The notes under the pieces were generated by a model. The model searched no databases, was not told the origin of the DNA, and was given only the letters and a program-made list of their open reading frames with translations. Position numbers and translations under genes: made by a program. Shown one piece after another: positions 49,750 through 60,914 of a DNA stretch of 64,000 nucleotides (positions are counted from its first letter, which is position 1; each line of letters begins with the position of its first letter). Origin of the DNA: Dicyema japonicum. Taxonomy: Eukaryota > Dicyemida > Rhombozoa > Dicyemidae. The stretch is from positions 996,797-1,060,796 of the forward strand of contig RDEW01000021.1 in the NCBI GenBank assembly GCA_011109175.1, read 5' to 3'.

Positions 49750-50195
49750 AATTTCACTATAAAGCATACAATTATTTAAAAAATTGGATTTTAAAGAAGA
49801 CGTATGTAATAATAAAAAATTATATTAACAAAAGGACGAATCCTAATGACATTACAAAAAAATAAATTTTGATGATCATTGCAATTTACCTTTAAATTAT
49901 TCTTTGTTGATTGAATGTCAGGGTAGGAATTTTAAAGCGGATAATGTAAAATATTACTTAATTGTGAAATAATGAATAAAATTACTTTAAATTTTCATTA
50001 AGTAAAAAAAATACTAGTTACAACTTTATACATGAAAATAAAGTTGTAACTGTCAGGGAAAGAGATATTTTGGTGAAAGTTATGTAATAAATTTAAACAT
50101 CTTATGGAGTTTCTATCATTGTTACGTTTGATTTAAGAGTTTGAATAAATCATCGTATTTAACAGCTAATGAAACTCGCTACTTTGTACGATTCT
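49750..50195. other. Intergenic; no gene recognised
   Basis: AT-rich spacer between the hAT fragment and the LINE tails. No gene or clear repeat seen. Confidence 0.4.
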
Positions 50196-50199
50196 GCCG

Positions 50200-50790
50200 T
50201 CCTTAAACGTCCACAGCTATTGCTGGACGCTTTCACAAGTCTTCGAAGTTCACCTGAGTTCCCGGACAAGAGAAACTTCTTATAGAATCAATGATTATTG
50301 TTCGGTGGTGGAAACCAATAGCCCGAATCATCTCTAAGAAGGAAGTGTCCAGAGCATATTTCTACTAGGGTCCTCCATGTTTCTCTGTCGAGATTATTCT
50401 TAAGTCATCCACCAATTTCGGAGGCCACACAGCAGATCTTTCGAAGCCAGTCTTCGGATGGCTTTGATAGAGAGTGTTTCATGTATTGTCTTTGACTTGG
50501 TTTTATGGAGCTCCATTTTGGAGAAGCTCGCGTATTTCAAGGTGATCGGAATTATATATCGTCAGACAATCGCAAAGAACCGAGTTACCGCGTCACGACA
50601 TATTACACTTCCAGAAACACAGATCTAAAGCTTATGAAAAAAAGTCCAAGAAGTGGAAACGATTTGGACAAGTTTGAGAAAACTGTCTTACGATCGAGGA
50701 AATTGGAAGAAGTTAGTTCGGAAGATTGTCTCGAGTGCTGCACGAGTGCACTTTCATGCCATAGAGTTGCAACCTGAAAAATAAACAGCA
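50200..50790. mobile_element. Two LINE C-terminal tails in opposite orientation
   Basis: On minus (50480-50200): DRETWRTLVEICSG with a preceding WLRKICCVASEIGG. On plus (50490-50790): RSRISR-type piece and YDRGNWKKLVRKIVSSAARV. Both are ends of the second LINE type seen at 28895-29625. Confidence 0.5.
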
Positions 50791-51521
50791 GCGTACCCTC
50801 CTTTACTGTCCCTGTTGCAACAAACATGATAGTCCATCTAATCGTCTCCCCCTCTAAGACAACTCAAAATCTATGTCTCCGTTGAATGTTCAATGGTTGT
50901 CAGGGAAATCGGTAAAAAAACTTAACTACTGGACTAAAAATCACCGAATTTACACATGAAAGCAAATCTAACAAAACACCAAGAAATTAATCGTCATTCA
51001 ACAAAAACTCCAGTTTCTCACGTGTCCATTCAAAATGGCCTCCAATTAATTTTTCAGGTTTGGATAAGTTCATCAATAAACATCACGAGATTTTAGCGAA
51101 ACGACATCTTTGATTAAAAAGGTCATCTTTTTTAAATCTTATAAAAATTGATTTTACGAAAGGTCCTCGACATCTTTAAGTAAAAAATCGTCTTTTTTAA
51201 TCTTATAAAAATGATTTTGCGAAGGTCCTCGACATCTTTAGGTAAAAAAGTCATCTTTTTTAAATCTTATAAAAATTAATTTTAACGGGTCCTATGGGTA
51301 AGTGGAACATTTTGCTATGGTCCTCGACATCTTTAGGTAAAAAAGTCATCTTTTTTAAATCTTATAAAAATTTATTTTAACGGATCCTATGGGTAAGTGG
51401 AACATTTTACAATGGTCCTCCGAACCCTATGATTTTAAGATTCTAAGTGACTTAGGAGTAAAAATTAATTATATTTATCAAAACTAAATTTAATGAATTA
51501 TTATTTCTTTAATTTCTTTTT

Positions 51522-52580
51522 ATAATAAATTTGAACGGGCAACCCACCTAGGCACTATCAGACCTTTTTTGTCTGCTAAGTATGGTGTTGATGATGGTGG
51601 GCTAGTAAATGTGAAGGCGTTGATCGAATTACAATATAATAATTTGATGGAAAAGATCAACTTAAAAAGCCTTCATAAGGTCCTCTTCAGAGCATTGGAC
51701 AACCCACATGTCGACCTTAAGTCGTCGACAATATGGCTAAAATACGGTGACAACTCACCTCGATCGGAGGCGTTGTACACGTATATGCAAGACCGCAATA
51801 TTTTTTGGGGTCGATCAACAAATACATGTCCCCACTGTAAGTCAAGGAGCATGTCGGTTGATCATTTAGCCACTCGATGTGGATCCATGCTCTGCCACGA
51901 CTATGTGTGGAGGCACAACGAGGTAGTAAGGAGTCTTCATCTTCTACTATGCAATAAGTATGGTATTCGCCACACCAGAAAGTTGCGGACTCATAAGGTG
52001 CAATCTGTAGTAGAGAACACCAGGGTCCAAATTAAGGTAGACAGTGTTATCCGTACCTCGGTGCTAGTCAAGCACAATAAACCGGACATTGTGGTACACG
52101 ATAAGGAGTCTGGCCAAGTCCTTATCATAGAAGTTGGCATCACGTCTCAAGACCGTTTGCAGACTGTGGAGGTGGAGAAAAAAAGGAAGTATGACTTTCT
52201 TGCAAACGAGATGGGGCAGATGCTTGGTTGCAAGGTCCTCGTTATTCCTATAGTAATGACGTGGGAAGGAATTGCAACAAAGTACCACAAGGGTTATCTG
52301 AAGCAGTTGGGGGTAGATAGGAAGCTCCAGGCCTATCTACAGTCCACTGTGTTAAAGCGGACCCTAGAGAGCTTGACACTGGAGTATAGGAGGCAGAGCC
52401 CTGAGATGCCATATGGGCAGAGGGTTCAATTAGACAAGCGCTCTCGGAGTTGTTTCAGCAACCAGAATCGAACCTGCCTGAGGAGGCTAGCGAACAGGCA
52501 GGCGAGGAAGGTTGTTGATAAAATATATTAACTTTTTTATTGTTTGTTAAATAAAGGGGGGTTGATTGTTAATAAATTTG
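51522..52580 (+). mobile_element. 5'-truncated retroelement insertion with 13-bp target duplication
   Basis: The direct repeat TAATAAATTTGAA occurs immediately before (about 51522-51534) and after (about 52568-52580) the copy. The insert begins in the middle of a coding frame and ends with an AATAAA signal and GGGGGGTTGATTG, resembling the 3' end of the nested copy at 16023. Confidence 0.7.
51569..52531 (+). CDS. Retroelement C-terminal zinc-knuckle plus PD-(D/E)xK-like nuclease domain
   Basis: A 320-codon uninterrupted frame; it is open upstream to about 51535, so the ATG at 51569 is probably internal. Order: a region ending KYGDNSPRSEALYTYMQDRN, a zinc knuckle CPHCKSRSMSVDHLATRC (CxxC...H...C), DYVWRHNEVVRSL (the R-x-x-RHN element), then KPDIVVHDK, a 7-residue gap, LIIEVGITSQDR and VEVEKKRKYDFLANEMGQ. 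This matches the CCHC, RHN, PD...E/D-V order of the REL nuclease at the end of R2-type proteins, which cuts the target site. The end is basic (RRLANRQARK). No reverse transcriptase lies upstream. It is the only intact copy of this domain in the window; whether it is expressed is unknown. Confidence 0.7.
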   Translation: MSAKYGVDDGGLVNVKALIELQYNNLMEKINLKSLHKVLFRALDNPHVDLKSSTIWLKYGDNSPRSEALYTYMQDRNIFWGRSTNTCPHCKSRSMSVDHLATRCGSMLCHDYVWRHNEVVRSLHLLLCNKYGIRHTRKLRTHKVQSVVENTRVQIKVDSVIRTSVLVKHNKPDIVVHDKESGQVLIIEVGITSQDRLQTVEVEKKRKYDFLANEMGQMLGCKVLVIPIVMTWEGIATKYHKGYLKQLGVDRKLQAYLQSTVLKRTLESLTLEYRRQSPEMPYGQRVQLDKRSRSCFSNQNRTCLRRLANRQARKVVDKIY

Positions 52581-53546
52581 AAAAAATTTTTTTTAAATTT
52601 GAAAAATTATATCGGAAATAAAGAAGAAGAAAGCATAATGATAAAATTCTTAAGATTACAAAATAGAAAAAAAAATTCTTAGAAAAACTAAATATATCGC
52701 TTTATCTGGATTTCCTCTTTAGTTAATGGCTTTTCCTCTCCTCCTCGCTTTATCTGAAAATACATTGAGATTTGTTTAAGAACAAATGTTACTTAACTTG
52801 GATCCGATAGAATATATATTCAATTTAGTTGTTCCCATTTAGTTGAATATATATTCTATATAATATATTTTCTTTTTTGCCTTTTAAAAATAAATCTTTC
52901 ATTTTAAAGTTAAATATAAATATTATAAAAAAATAAATGTTTACCTAAAGATGTCGAGGACCTTGGTAAAATCAATTTTTATAAGATTTAAAAAGATGAC
53001 TTTTTTTACCTAAAGATGTCGAGGACCTTGGTAAAATCAATTTTTATAAGATTTAAAAAGATGACTTTTTTTTACCTAAAGATGTCGAGGACCTTGGTAA
53101 AATCAATTTTTATAAGATTTAAAAAGATGACTTTTTTACCTAAAGATGTCGAGGACCTTGGTAAATCAATTTTTATAAGATTTAAAAAAGATGACTTTTT
53201 TTACCTAAAGATGTCGAGGACCTTGGTAAAATCAATTTTTATTAAGATTTAAAAAGATGACTTTTTTACCTAAAGATGTAGAGGACCTTGGTAAAATATC
53301 TCGTGATGTCTATTGATGAACTTATCCAAAACCTGAGAAATTTAATTGGAGGCCGTTTTGAATGGAGGCCATTTTGAATGGGAACCGTTCTCAATACAAT
53401 TTTCAATGTCCATATATGATCATTATTATCACTTAGTTCAAGACAACTTGGTGACCACAAAGACAACCTGAGAGGCTATTTCCACCACCTCATTTAATTC
53501 ATTGTGAGAAGGGTGGCATTCTGTTGTATATATGTCGCCTTCTTTA

Positions 53547-53900
53547 TCACACGGGAGGACCATGTGGTGGAGATCGTAAAATTGATGTAATTGAGTACTT
53601 AGGTGAGACAGAATTGTACAAATTATAGAAAAATGAAGTCGTTCCTAGGCTCAATAGATTTGTTGTAGGCATTCTCGATAAAGTTTGTCCAGTCCTTCTC
53701 GGAGATGGTCTTATTCCGTTACTTTGATTAAGTACCTCTTTTCTAAGGGGGAGTAAGTTATTTTTCTGGTTATCGAGTTCTTCTATCGGAAATTGACCCA
53801 CCGTAAGAAAGACGTGTGGGAAGCGGTCTGGCTGAGGCAACGAATTGGGATTGCAGTTGTCCGCGGAAATGCTTACTCCGTTGTCAGCAGCCGTTCTTCC
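53547..53900 (-). other. Unidentified coding-like region with a possible 26-nt intron
   Basis: Minus frame reads QPDRFPHVFLTVGQFPIEEL, DNQKNNLLPLRKE. Removing a GT-AG stretch of 26 nt right after RKE continues as TISEKDWTNFIENAYNKSIE. The acidic/aromatic composition and clean junction look like a host gene, but I cannot name a family and both ends are lost. Confidence 0.35.
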
Positions 53901-54124
53901 CCATAGTTAATAAATAATATTTTATTATTAAAAATAAAAAAAATTAATAATAAAAAATTAGAGGCTAACGGAAAAGAGAGTAAATGGTTATATAGGGCTG
54001 CCCTGACTGCGTGGCTATTCCCTCTCATTTTTTATAATATCAATTTGATAATTTAGTAGCACAGTATTAACCAGTAATAATATATTTATTTAGAACCAAG
54101 AATCATAGACAAAACAACAGAAAG

Positions 54125-54250
54125 TGGGGGCCGTCAGGTGATCCCGGCCTACTTGAGCCGCCACCTCATCTTATCTCCGAATTCCTCTCGAATAAATAAA
54201 TAAAATAATTAGCGCGCGTCATGTGGTTCGGTGGTGTCGCCAACTGTGGA
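54125..54250. repeat. Repeat family C relative
   Basis: Contains GTCAGGTGATCCCGGCCTAC and GCGCGTCATGTGGTTCGGTG, both similar to family C blocks. Confidence 0.4.
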
Positions 54251-54429
54251 ATAAGTCACTCAGTATAAAGTATCATTTTGCTTTACTCCATTCCAAGAAG
54301 AATTTGTTTCTTGGATGGTCTCTGTATTACTCGTGACTTGTTAAAAACGCTTTTAATAATCTCTGGAGATATCAAACTAAATCCTTGACTAGCGAAATTT
54401 CTTTTCATCATTCAACTCAACATAATGGA

Positions 54430-54965
54430 TTGAGAGAAAGATAATTGAGCTCAAAACTTTCTTAAAGAAATACGACATCGACGTGTGCCTCCTACAAGAG
54501 GCGACCTGACACACTCTTCCCCAACTCCAACATATCCGGGATACACTGTTATCAGAAAAATCATCAGTTCGGCAGTGGAGGAGGAGTCATTACTTTCTTC
54601 AAAATGAGCTCGGGCGCACAATATCGCCTTTGCATTATGATCCTCTATTTTCCGTAAAGTACATTTTGATCTCCATTCGAACAAGCCTGAGAATTTTAAA
54701 ATTGTGAACATGTACATTCTCCCTACCAGCTCCTGCCCATAGGAGTTTACCTTCTCCTTTAATTATTAAATCAATACCAACAATTGTTGATATGTAGGGA
54801 TTTCAACGCAAAAAACCCGACCTGGTATAAAAGTCAAACTGCTGATGCCAGAGGAAATCTCCTTCTCTCTTTACTGGATAATTTCATAATCCCTAACGAC
54901 TATTGGATGAGCACAAGAACACCTTATACTGGTTATGATAACACCTGATTTGACCCTTGCCATCC
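54430..54965 (+). mobile_element. APE-type endonuclease fragment of another LINE
   Basis: Plus-strand pieces: IIELKTFLKKYDIDVCLLQE, NIPGYTVI, FNAKNPTWYKSQTADARGN and LLSLLDNFIIPN, the strand order of a jockey/CR1-like endonuclease. Multiple frameshifts. Confidence 0.6.
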
Positions 54966-55490
54966 CTAACATTGATTCTCTTGCCAACTGGTCTTGATTT
55001 ATGACTTCCGGAGAGAAAGGCTTCCGTCTTCGCGCCTACAGTTCCAGTTGTCTCCACAACAATGGAGGCGAAATGGTAATGGTCTCCGAGGGATTCGTAC
55101 TTATGGATCTTATTGACCTCCTCCTGGTCGGCTGCGTCCAGGAGAGTGCGTCGCCGTCTGCAATCTGGCTCCTGAGAAGGTGTCCACACACGTTGCATCC
55201 CAGACAAGTGATTTTCCGTGGGAGTATGGGAATAATGTCATTTCATTTGGCTTCTTCCCGTCGCCTCTGTCAAAGCCCAATGGTTCCAATTGGGCCGGAA
55301 ATCCCGCAGCCTTGAGGACTCGAAAGATGATGTCATTGAGGGCTGCTTGACGCGGGGTTCGACCAGCACTCCGTCGGCAAGACAGTGGATGTAATTCTTT
55401 CGTATCAACGTCCCCGCCGCAACGGCATTTGTGTCTCTGGCATATGTCCAGTCCTAGGTGCAGTGTCATGCTCTCTCAGAACTTATCGTT
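54940..55490 (-). mobile_element. R2-like retrotransposon C-terminal domain
   Basis: Read from 55469: LGLDICQRHKCRCGGDVDTK, ELHPLSCRRSAGRTPRQAAL, NDIIFRVLKAAGFPAQLEPL, GDGKKPNEMTLFPYSHGKSL and VWDATCVDTFSG. The knuckle is C-x-C...H-x3-C; RPD has become KPN. A frameshift at about 55110 moves the remainder (KYESLGDHYHFASIVVETTG) to another frame. Most complete example of this domain in the window. Confidence 0.75.
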
Positions 55491-55494
55491 TATT

Positions 55495-56945
55495 TGCAGA
55501 CTAATGATTAGGCATAATAACCGGTCGAATGGGAAGATTATGTTGAGTACGATTAAAGACCGATATAAAAGTAATTTATGTTGCAAATTAGACATGACTG
55601 GAGGCTTCTCTCTTTGCTTTTGATAGAAGGATGATTATTATACCCTATATTGACAAAAACAAAAAAATTAACGTATCTATTTTTATATCTTTAAATATTA
55701 TTTATTTAATAATTTTAAATTAAATAAATATTTAAAATTATTTTTGTTGTTAATTCATTATTATACTATTATATTACTATTTTTAGTTCGGGACCTTTTT
55801 CCCTGCCCTGGACCACCGGATGCAAAAGTCGAGGATCTCTGGGAGCGGCCTGTCCGGACTGCACGCTCTCTGATGTCGCCGGCTTCCCACTTGCTGGCGA
55901 AGCCGGGGTTAATAATTTAATTTATTACTATTTTTGATAATTACCTTGATTTAAAAAGAGGAGCTGTTTAATTACTTCAGCCGTGCTGTTCTTAAAGTAT
56001 TGAAAGGTCACTGAATTTTATTATCACTACTTTTTGCATAAAGTTCATTAAGGGCTTTCAATTATCAATTTTGGTCTATTTTAGTGTAAATTTATTATTA
56101 ATGTCATCTTCATGATGCTTTTATTTCTTTCTCTTTGACCCAGTAATCCTGGGACAAATAATAATAATGTTATTGTGCAATTTTTCATTCCGTTACACAT
56201 CACAATACAACTCATATGTAGAAATGCACGACTAGCCACGTGGCCGGTTCCCTTGATATTATTGGGATGCTCCTATGTTCCCAAATCATTGTTAAACTCA
56301 AACAATTTAACGACGACAGCCGACTCTACTCACAGGACTGGTATCCATTGGTTTGAGTCTTAGGTACTGGCTCTCAGTCTATCAGATGTTCTGGGAATAT
56401 TTTACAAATTTTCACTCAGAATTTGGACAGTTTGCGGAACTATGATATCCGAAGTCCTGGATTGGTAGAATGTTCCGTGAATTCCCCTTTTTTCGTTATC
56501 CGACGGTGTGGAAGCTACTAGCCTTATTGACTTGCTTAAATAGACATGAGTACTCCGAGAGTTTATATGTCTACATCTACCAACTATGGACTCTGACTCA
56601 CGCCATTGTTAAGAGGATGTCGGGACAGTTCTCTAAGATGATTATCAGTTATCGCTTTCTATTAAATAAATAAATAAAAATAAATTAACAACTACGACAG
56701 TTATCGCTTTCACTTAGTATTTCCATTTTTACGGTTTTTATTTTATTTCAAATTTATTTACTAAAGTTTAAATTGTTATTTTCATTTTATTTATTTTTAA
56801 ACTTATTTTATTTTCAGTCCTACGAGCAGTAAAAAATTGCAAGTCCTCAATCAACGATCTATTCTTAAATACATGTGTCTTTCATAAATGGGTCCAATAT
56901 TTGAAAGTATGGAGTTTCTCTGATTTAGGCAACTTTGGTTTTGTT
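55495..56945. other. Intergenic; no gene recognised
   Basis: AT-rich spacer with two short GC-richer patches (55800-55905, 56200-56370). Small open pieces such as 56470-56673 carry no recognised motif. Confidence 0.4.
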
Positions 56946-56952
56946 GGTGGAC

Positions 56953-57008
56953 TATTATGTCGCAGCTACTTGCAGTATCGCATAGTTGCAAGTAGCTGCG
57001 ACATAATA
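56953..57008. repeat. Perfect 22-bp hairpin with 12-nt loop
   Basis: 56953-56974 and 56987-57008 are exact reverse complements (core TGTCGCAGCTACTTGCA). Pairing does not extend outward. It lies in non-coding DNA. Confidence 0.8.
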
Positions 57009-57149
57009 TACTCGATTTTACTTTATTGGCTGGTCGGATAGGGGTTTCTGACATATTGTGTCTGTTCATAATATTATTGTACCGATTAAACGACAGAAAA
57101 ACTTTTGACCGTATCGGGAATAATGTGATTTATTTATATTAACATTTTT

Positions 57150-58065
57150 AGCTATGATTCAATTAGTTAATCATTGGATGGGGTGTCGTCTAAGATCGGT
57201 TGCGTACCCGGAGGTTGCGTACCCGGCATATCTATCGTTTCTCTCAAGCTGCAGCCATTTGATACTGCAAATCCTTCATCACACTATTGGACTTCGCTGG
57301 AATGAGTCATTGACGAAGCGTCGAAAATGGAACGGGTCCGACTCAAAAATCCCCGAAGACACAACGAAGCAAAAGTAATTGGAATAACGTCTGCTCCAAA
57401 ATTTTGGAAGACCTTAAAAAAGAAGCAATCAACATCGTCTGCTTGTTAGTGTCAGTTCAAGTGGAGGGAGTGGAGCATGGCTTGGTAATACCTTTCCCAA
57501 ACCTAGGACTTTTTGGACGACGATTCTGAGATTGGAACAACAAAGGAGGACTAGATGCTTGCCAGGAGCACCGATGCCGATGCGGGAAAATAGTCGATGC
57601 GAGGGATTGCACCCGTTGTCTTGCAGAAAAAGCGTTGGAAGAGGACTACGTCACGCTGCTTCTGAACGATGTGATCGTAAGAGCTCTGAAGGCCACAGGC
57701 TTCCCGTCACAGCTTGAACCAGTGAGTCTCGATCGAGGAGATGGAAAGAGACCTGAAGGGATGACCCTTTTCCATACATCCGGAGATTTTGGTCTGGGAC
57801 GCAACTTCCATATCAGACGACACATTTCAAGCACGAATCTTTTCACATCGGTTTCAGACACCTGGAGCAGCTGCTTTGACTGCGGAAAACCTAAAAATCA
57901 AGAAATATTCTTCCCTCGGGGAGTGGTACCAATTTACTCCTGTTAGCGTCGAGTCATCGGGAGCCGTTAGTCCAATGACGGCTGAGTTCTTACGCAAACT
58001 CGGAGGAATGCTTGCCAGAAAGAAAAGGGATCAACGAGAATGGCTATCTAGTTTATAACAAATAG
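57150..58065 (+). mobile_element. R2-like retrotransposon C-terminal region
   Basis: Plus-strand pieces in order: RLRSVAYPEVAYPAYLSFLS, HRCRCGKIVDAR, LHPLSCRKSVGRGLRHA, LLNDVIVRALKATGFPSQLE, RGDGKRPEGMTLF, WDATSISDDTF, PGAAALTAENLKIKKYSSLG and EWYQFTPVSVESSG, ending in FLRKLGGMLARKKRDQREWL. Frames switch at least four times. The RPD aspartate has become Glu. Confidence 0.75.
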
Positions 58066-58069
58066 TACT

Positions 58070-58420
58070 CCATATTCAATTTTGATAGACGAAATCATAT
58101 CAATAAGTACTTTGACCATACATGAACTTTACGAGAAAAAACAAAATCGTAACTTTGTTTAAATTTTTATCATGGCATGGCAAATCAATAATTCTAAGTA
58201 ATAATAGTTAAGACTAACAAATCAGAAATAGAATCTGCATTTTTCATTCCGTGTTGTCTAAACACTAAGATGAAAAACATAATATTTTGCTAGCCAGACC
58301 CTGACCATGGATTACCCCAACTATAAGCACTTTCACAAAATCGATTATTAGTTATAACCCTCATTTGTATCAAAAGAAAATATTTTGTACCAGAAAACCA
58401 TCGCCATAGTTAGAATGAAA
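58070..58420. other. Intergenic; no gene recognised
   Basis: AT-rich spacer between the R2-like fragment and a family C repeat. No coding signal seen. Confidence 0.4.
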
Positions 58421-58424
58421 AAAT

Positions 58425-58575
58425 TAAGGTGATCCCTGCCTTTTGGACTTGAAGGAAATTGCGTCCAAAAGGAACGTTGTTTACTAATGGTCTTTTCTGG
58501 ATATAATTTAGAATTATTCGGAGCCACTTTAGATTGTGAACCATATGTGACCCTCCTGCTTGAATCGGCCAGTCA
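58425..58575 (-). repeat. Dispersed repeat, family C
   Basis: Shares AAGGTGATCC, TTGAAGGAAATTGCGTCC and AATGGTCTTTTCTGGATATA with 13610-13810. Confidence 0.45.
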
Positions 58576-58579
58576 GATT

Positions 58580-59040
58580 CTTTTCTTATAGGGCCATTTA
58601 GACAAACCTGGCTCTTCAACCTCTCTCTCTACCAACTTACGTATATAAACTGGATGATGTGAGAGATGTCATCTGTACATTTTGCAACCTATCTGAGTTG
58701 ACAGTAAATCAGCTTTTATAATGTTAAGGGCATAGCCATATTTGTACTCTCACGACCTCCGAAAATTTCACTTCTAACTTATTTTGAAATGATAGAATTC
58801 ACGACTTCATTAACAGCCATATGGCCCTTTGAAAATTTTGGATTATAGATTTCCTGATATTGGCATTTAAGAATTGTTGCTCCGGAAGGTACCCTATTCA
58901 GGCACATTAGTTAAACATTGGCTTAAATTACCTTAAAATCAGTGTTTAATGACTTTCATAAACTTTGAAGGCTGTTCTAACATATTTTCTTCCAGATAAG
59001 GTTGAATAGCCGCTCATTAAGAGCCCTTTGAATTCAATTA
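58580..59040. other. Intergenic; no gene recognised
   Basis: AT-rich spacer with no supported coding frame on either strand. Confidence 0.4.
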
Positions 59041-59043
59041 TTT

Positions 59044-59130
59044 AAAACAGTGCTTCCCAACCGGTGAGCCGCTAACTGGTGCTGGTCCTTAGACCAATTG
59101 GTACCCGGCAACAAGAAACACAGTTCAGAA
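59044..59130 (+). mobile_element. Solo hAT terminus
   Basis: Begins CAGTGCTTCCCAACCGGTGA, the classic hAT inverted-terminus pattern (CAGTGNTTCCCAACC). No matching opposite end or transposase nearby. Confidence 0.5.
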
Positions 59131-59279
59131 ATATAGTTTGCATAAATGTCGCAATTTTTAAAATAAAAGCAACTGGATGATTTTCTACATCCATTTTCAT
59201 CAAGACATGTTCTCTCATGTTTCATTCTATAGACACTCCAAGTTGAGTATATGTCCTTTATAGATGGTTCCACTGTAAA

Positions 59280-59420
59280 ATGTTTACTAATGAAGGCGTC
59301 ACTCGTCAAGCCAAAGCATCTTAGATGTGTGGAACCTTTAACCGGAATGTACAGCAGCGAAATTTGAACTAGGAGTCATAAGGCTCTTCACCGGTACTCG
59401 TTACACTTCAACCGTTTATG
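59280..59420 (-). repeat. tRNA-like-head SINE, family T, copy 3
   Basis: Minus strand: GTTCAAATTTCGCTGCTGTA (B-box area, altered), GGTTAAAGGTTCCACACATC and CTTGACGAGTGACGCC. The most diverged of the three copies. Confidence 0.6.
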
Positions 59421-59829
59421 TTGCACATTAATTTATATTTAAAAATTTCCTAAATAATGTTTAGCTTATTTTATAAATCTATTTTAATTTTGATTATGAA
59501 TTTGTTTATTGAAGGATTGATTAAATAAATAAAAAATAAAGAATTAATTGAACTATCATAATTCTTGTGAGCACGCCTGTTTCTATTTTTCATAGTGGGA
59601 CATATCATTGGACCTACTAAGAATGAACCCAATGGAGTAAACAGTGATAAAGTAAGAGCAATGGTCCATCAGCTGTTTGTCATTCAGGAAATTGATGCAA
59701 GACACCGGAATCCAGTGTCTCAACCAGAGCGAATCTCAAGCGATCATAGACCAGGTTAATCAGAAAGACAAAGTCTAGTGGGATTCGGATGTTGTCCGTG
59801 TAGTTCAGGCAAGATTCGGATTACTCGAG

Positions 59830-60450
59830 GTAGATGACATTTAGTAACAAAACCCCACTTTTATTTTTATAACCCCAATGAAACAATATTACTACTCGTT
59901 TCTCCCACATAGAACTTTCTCCTATTACAAGAGGAGTTGTCACCCTGATACCGCTCCGTTTCCTCCACACATCAGCTAACTCAGTTGATAATTCCACCAG
60001 GTGATTGGTTGCTGTCTGAGTACTGACAATAGAGTTGACAAGCTGTGTCTTCAGTTTGATTTTTTGATGCCGTACATTCTGCATAAGTTAAAATATATGC
60101 ACCTTCCACTCCGTGGTGCCCTATGATGTGGAGGGCCCAAGTCCATACGCAAGATTTGTCCAAATAGCTTCCAGCGCATATCAGCAATTTCGAGACTCAG
60201 TAAACCGTGAAACATCTCTTGTACAGCGATTCCTTGTTTATTCTTGCTGGCCAGTTCAGTCCTAGTAGGGCTTGTTAGGTTTTTTCATTGGTATTAATAG
60301 TCCGGATCCAAGAGCTGGGTATTCTTTTTTATAACAATAGAGTTGAGTAGTTTTGCCAACTTGTCTGTTAGTGCAGGTGGCCCATATTTGACAAGCTCTG
60401 AATTGATTCAATCCGGTACAGGGGAGCGACCATTCTTAAGTTTGACTATT
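59830..60450 (-). mobile_element. RTE-like LINE fragment with internal deletion
   Basis: Read from 60450: KLKNGRSPVPD, INSELVKYGPPALTDKLAKL (RT start), then directly NWPARINKESLYKRC, LEIADMRWKLFGQILRM (tail). The RT catalytic core between them is missing. The rest is out of frame. Confidence 0.6.
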
Positions 60451-60639
60451 TATTATTATTTATTTATTTATTTAAGTTTGACTATTGCATTGAGATTTCG
60501 CCAGGTGTAATAGCTTTATCATTAAATCACGTTTTATTAAAAATTGAAAAATTAATATTTAATTGTTATAATTATTTTTTAATTATTATTTTTTAAATGA
60601 CTACAACTTGACATTAAAAAGTTTACATAACAAATAAAA

Positions 60640-60905
60640 ACGTGACTAATTGGTTAAAGTTTTTTGTACTTGTTTTGTCTGTTACTCCTCTTTCCCTTCC
60701 TACTAGACTGACGTCATGTTATCCATGGAGCCAAGTGCCAGGCTGGAACGAAGAAGGATCATTTGCTCTCCCTCACTTCATTGAAGGGGTTTCCACAACT
60801 GCAAGCAATCGACGTCTTTTACCTTTTATGCTGGTTCCGGATGGACTCTGTTCTGTAGCAGTGGAAATTGATACATCTAACTAGTTTTTTAAATTTTTTT
60901 TGGTA
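60640..60905 (+). repeat. SINE-like repeat, family A
   Basis: Shares GGGTTTCCACAACTGCA, CTGGTTCCGGATGGACTCTG and the 3' end GGTATATAAAGG-like with the copies at 25175 and 40985. Confidence 0.6.
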
Positions 60906-60914
60906 TATAAAGGA

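Larger units (their letters stand above)
51025..53395. mobile_element. Long foldback element with inverted tandem-repeat arms
   Basis: Left end (51025-51100) and right end (53295-53395) are inverted copies over about 80 bp: CCATTCAAAATGGCCTCC, CAGGTTTGGATAAGTTCATC and ACATCACGAGAT on the left and their reverse complements on the right. Inside each end is an array of about 65-bp units. The right array starts units at 52943, 53008, 53074, 53138, 53203 and 53268; the left array (51105-51430) has four or five units in reverse, some extended by a GGGTAAGTGGAACATTTT insert. Unit core: GGTCCTCGACATCTTTAGGT. The same core lies in the small foldback at 14172-14468. The middle is occupied by a retroelement insertion. 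Confidence 0.75.

Noticed and set aside
53016-53252. Open frame with a repeated MSRTLVKSIFI peptide
   Set aside because: It is the 65-bp tandem unit read in one frame, not a gene; unit length changes (64-66 bp) break the pattern.
52943-53300. CRISPR-like regular array
   Set aside because: Units are contiguous, with no unique spacers between repeats, and the context is eukaryotic with an inverted partner array.
51025-53395. Autonomous DNA transposon whose transposase is the 51569-52531 ORF
   Set aside because: The ORF segment has its own 13-bp target duplication and a retroelement-type 3' end, and a homolog sits in an unrelated hAT, so it is a passenger.
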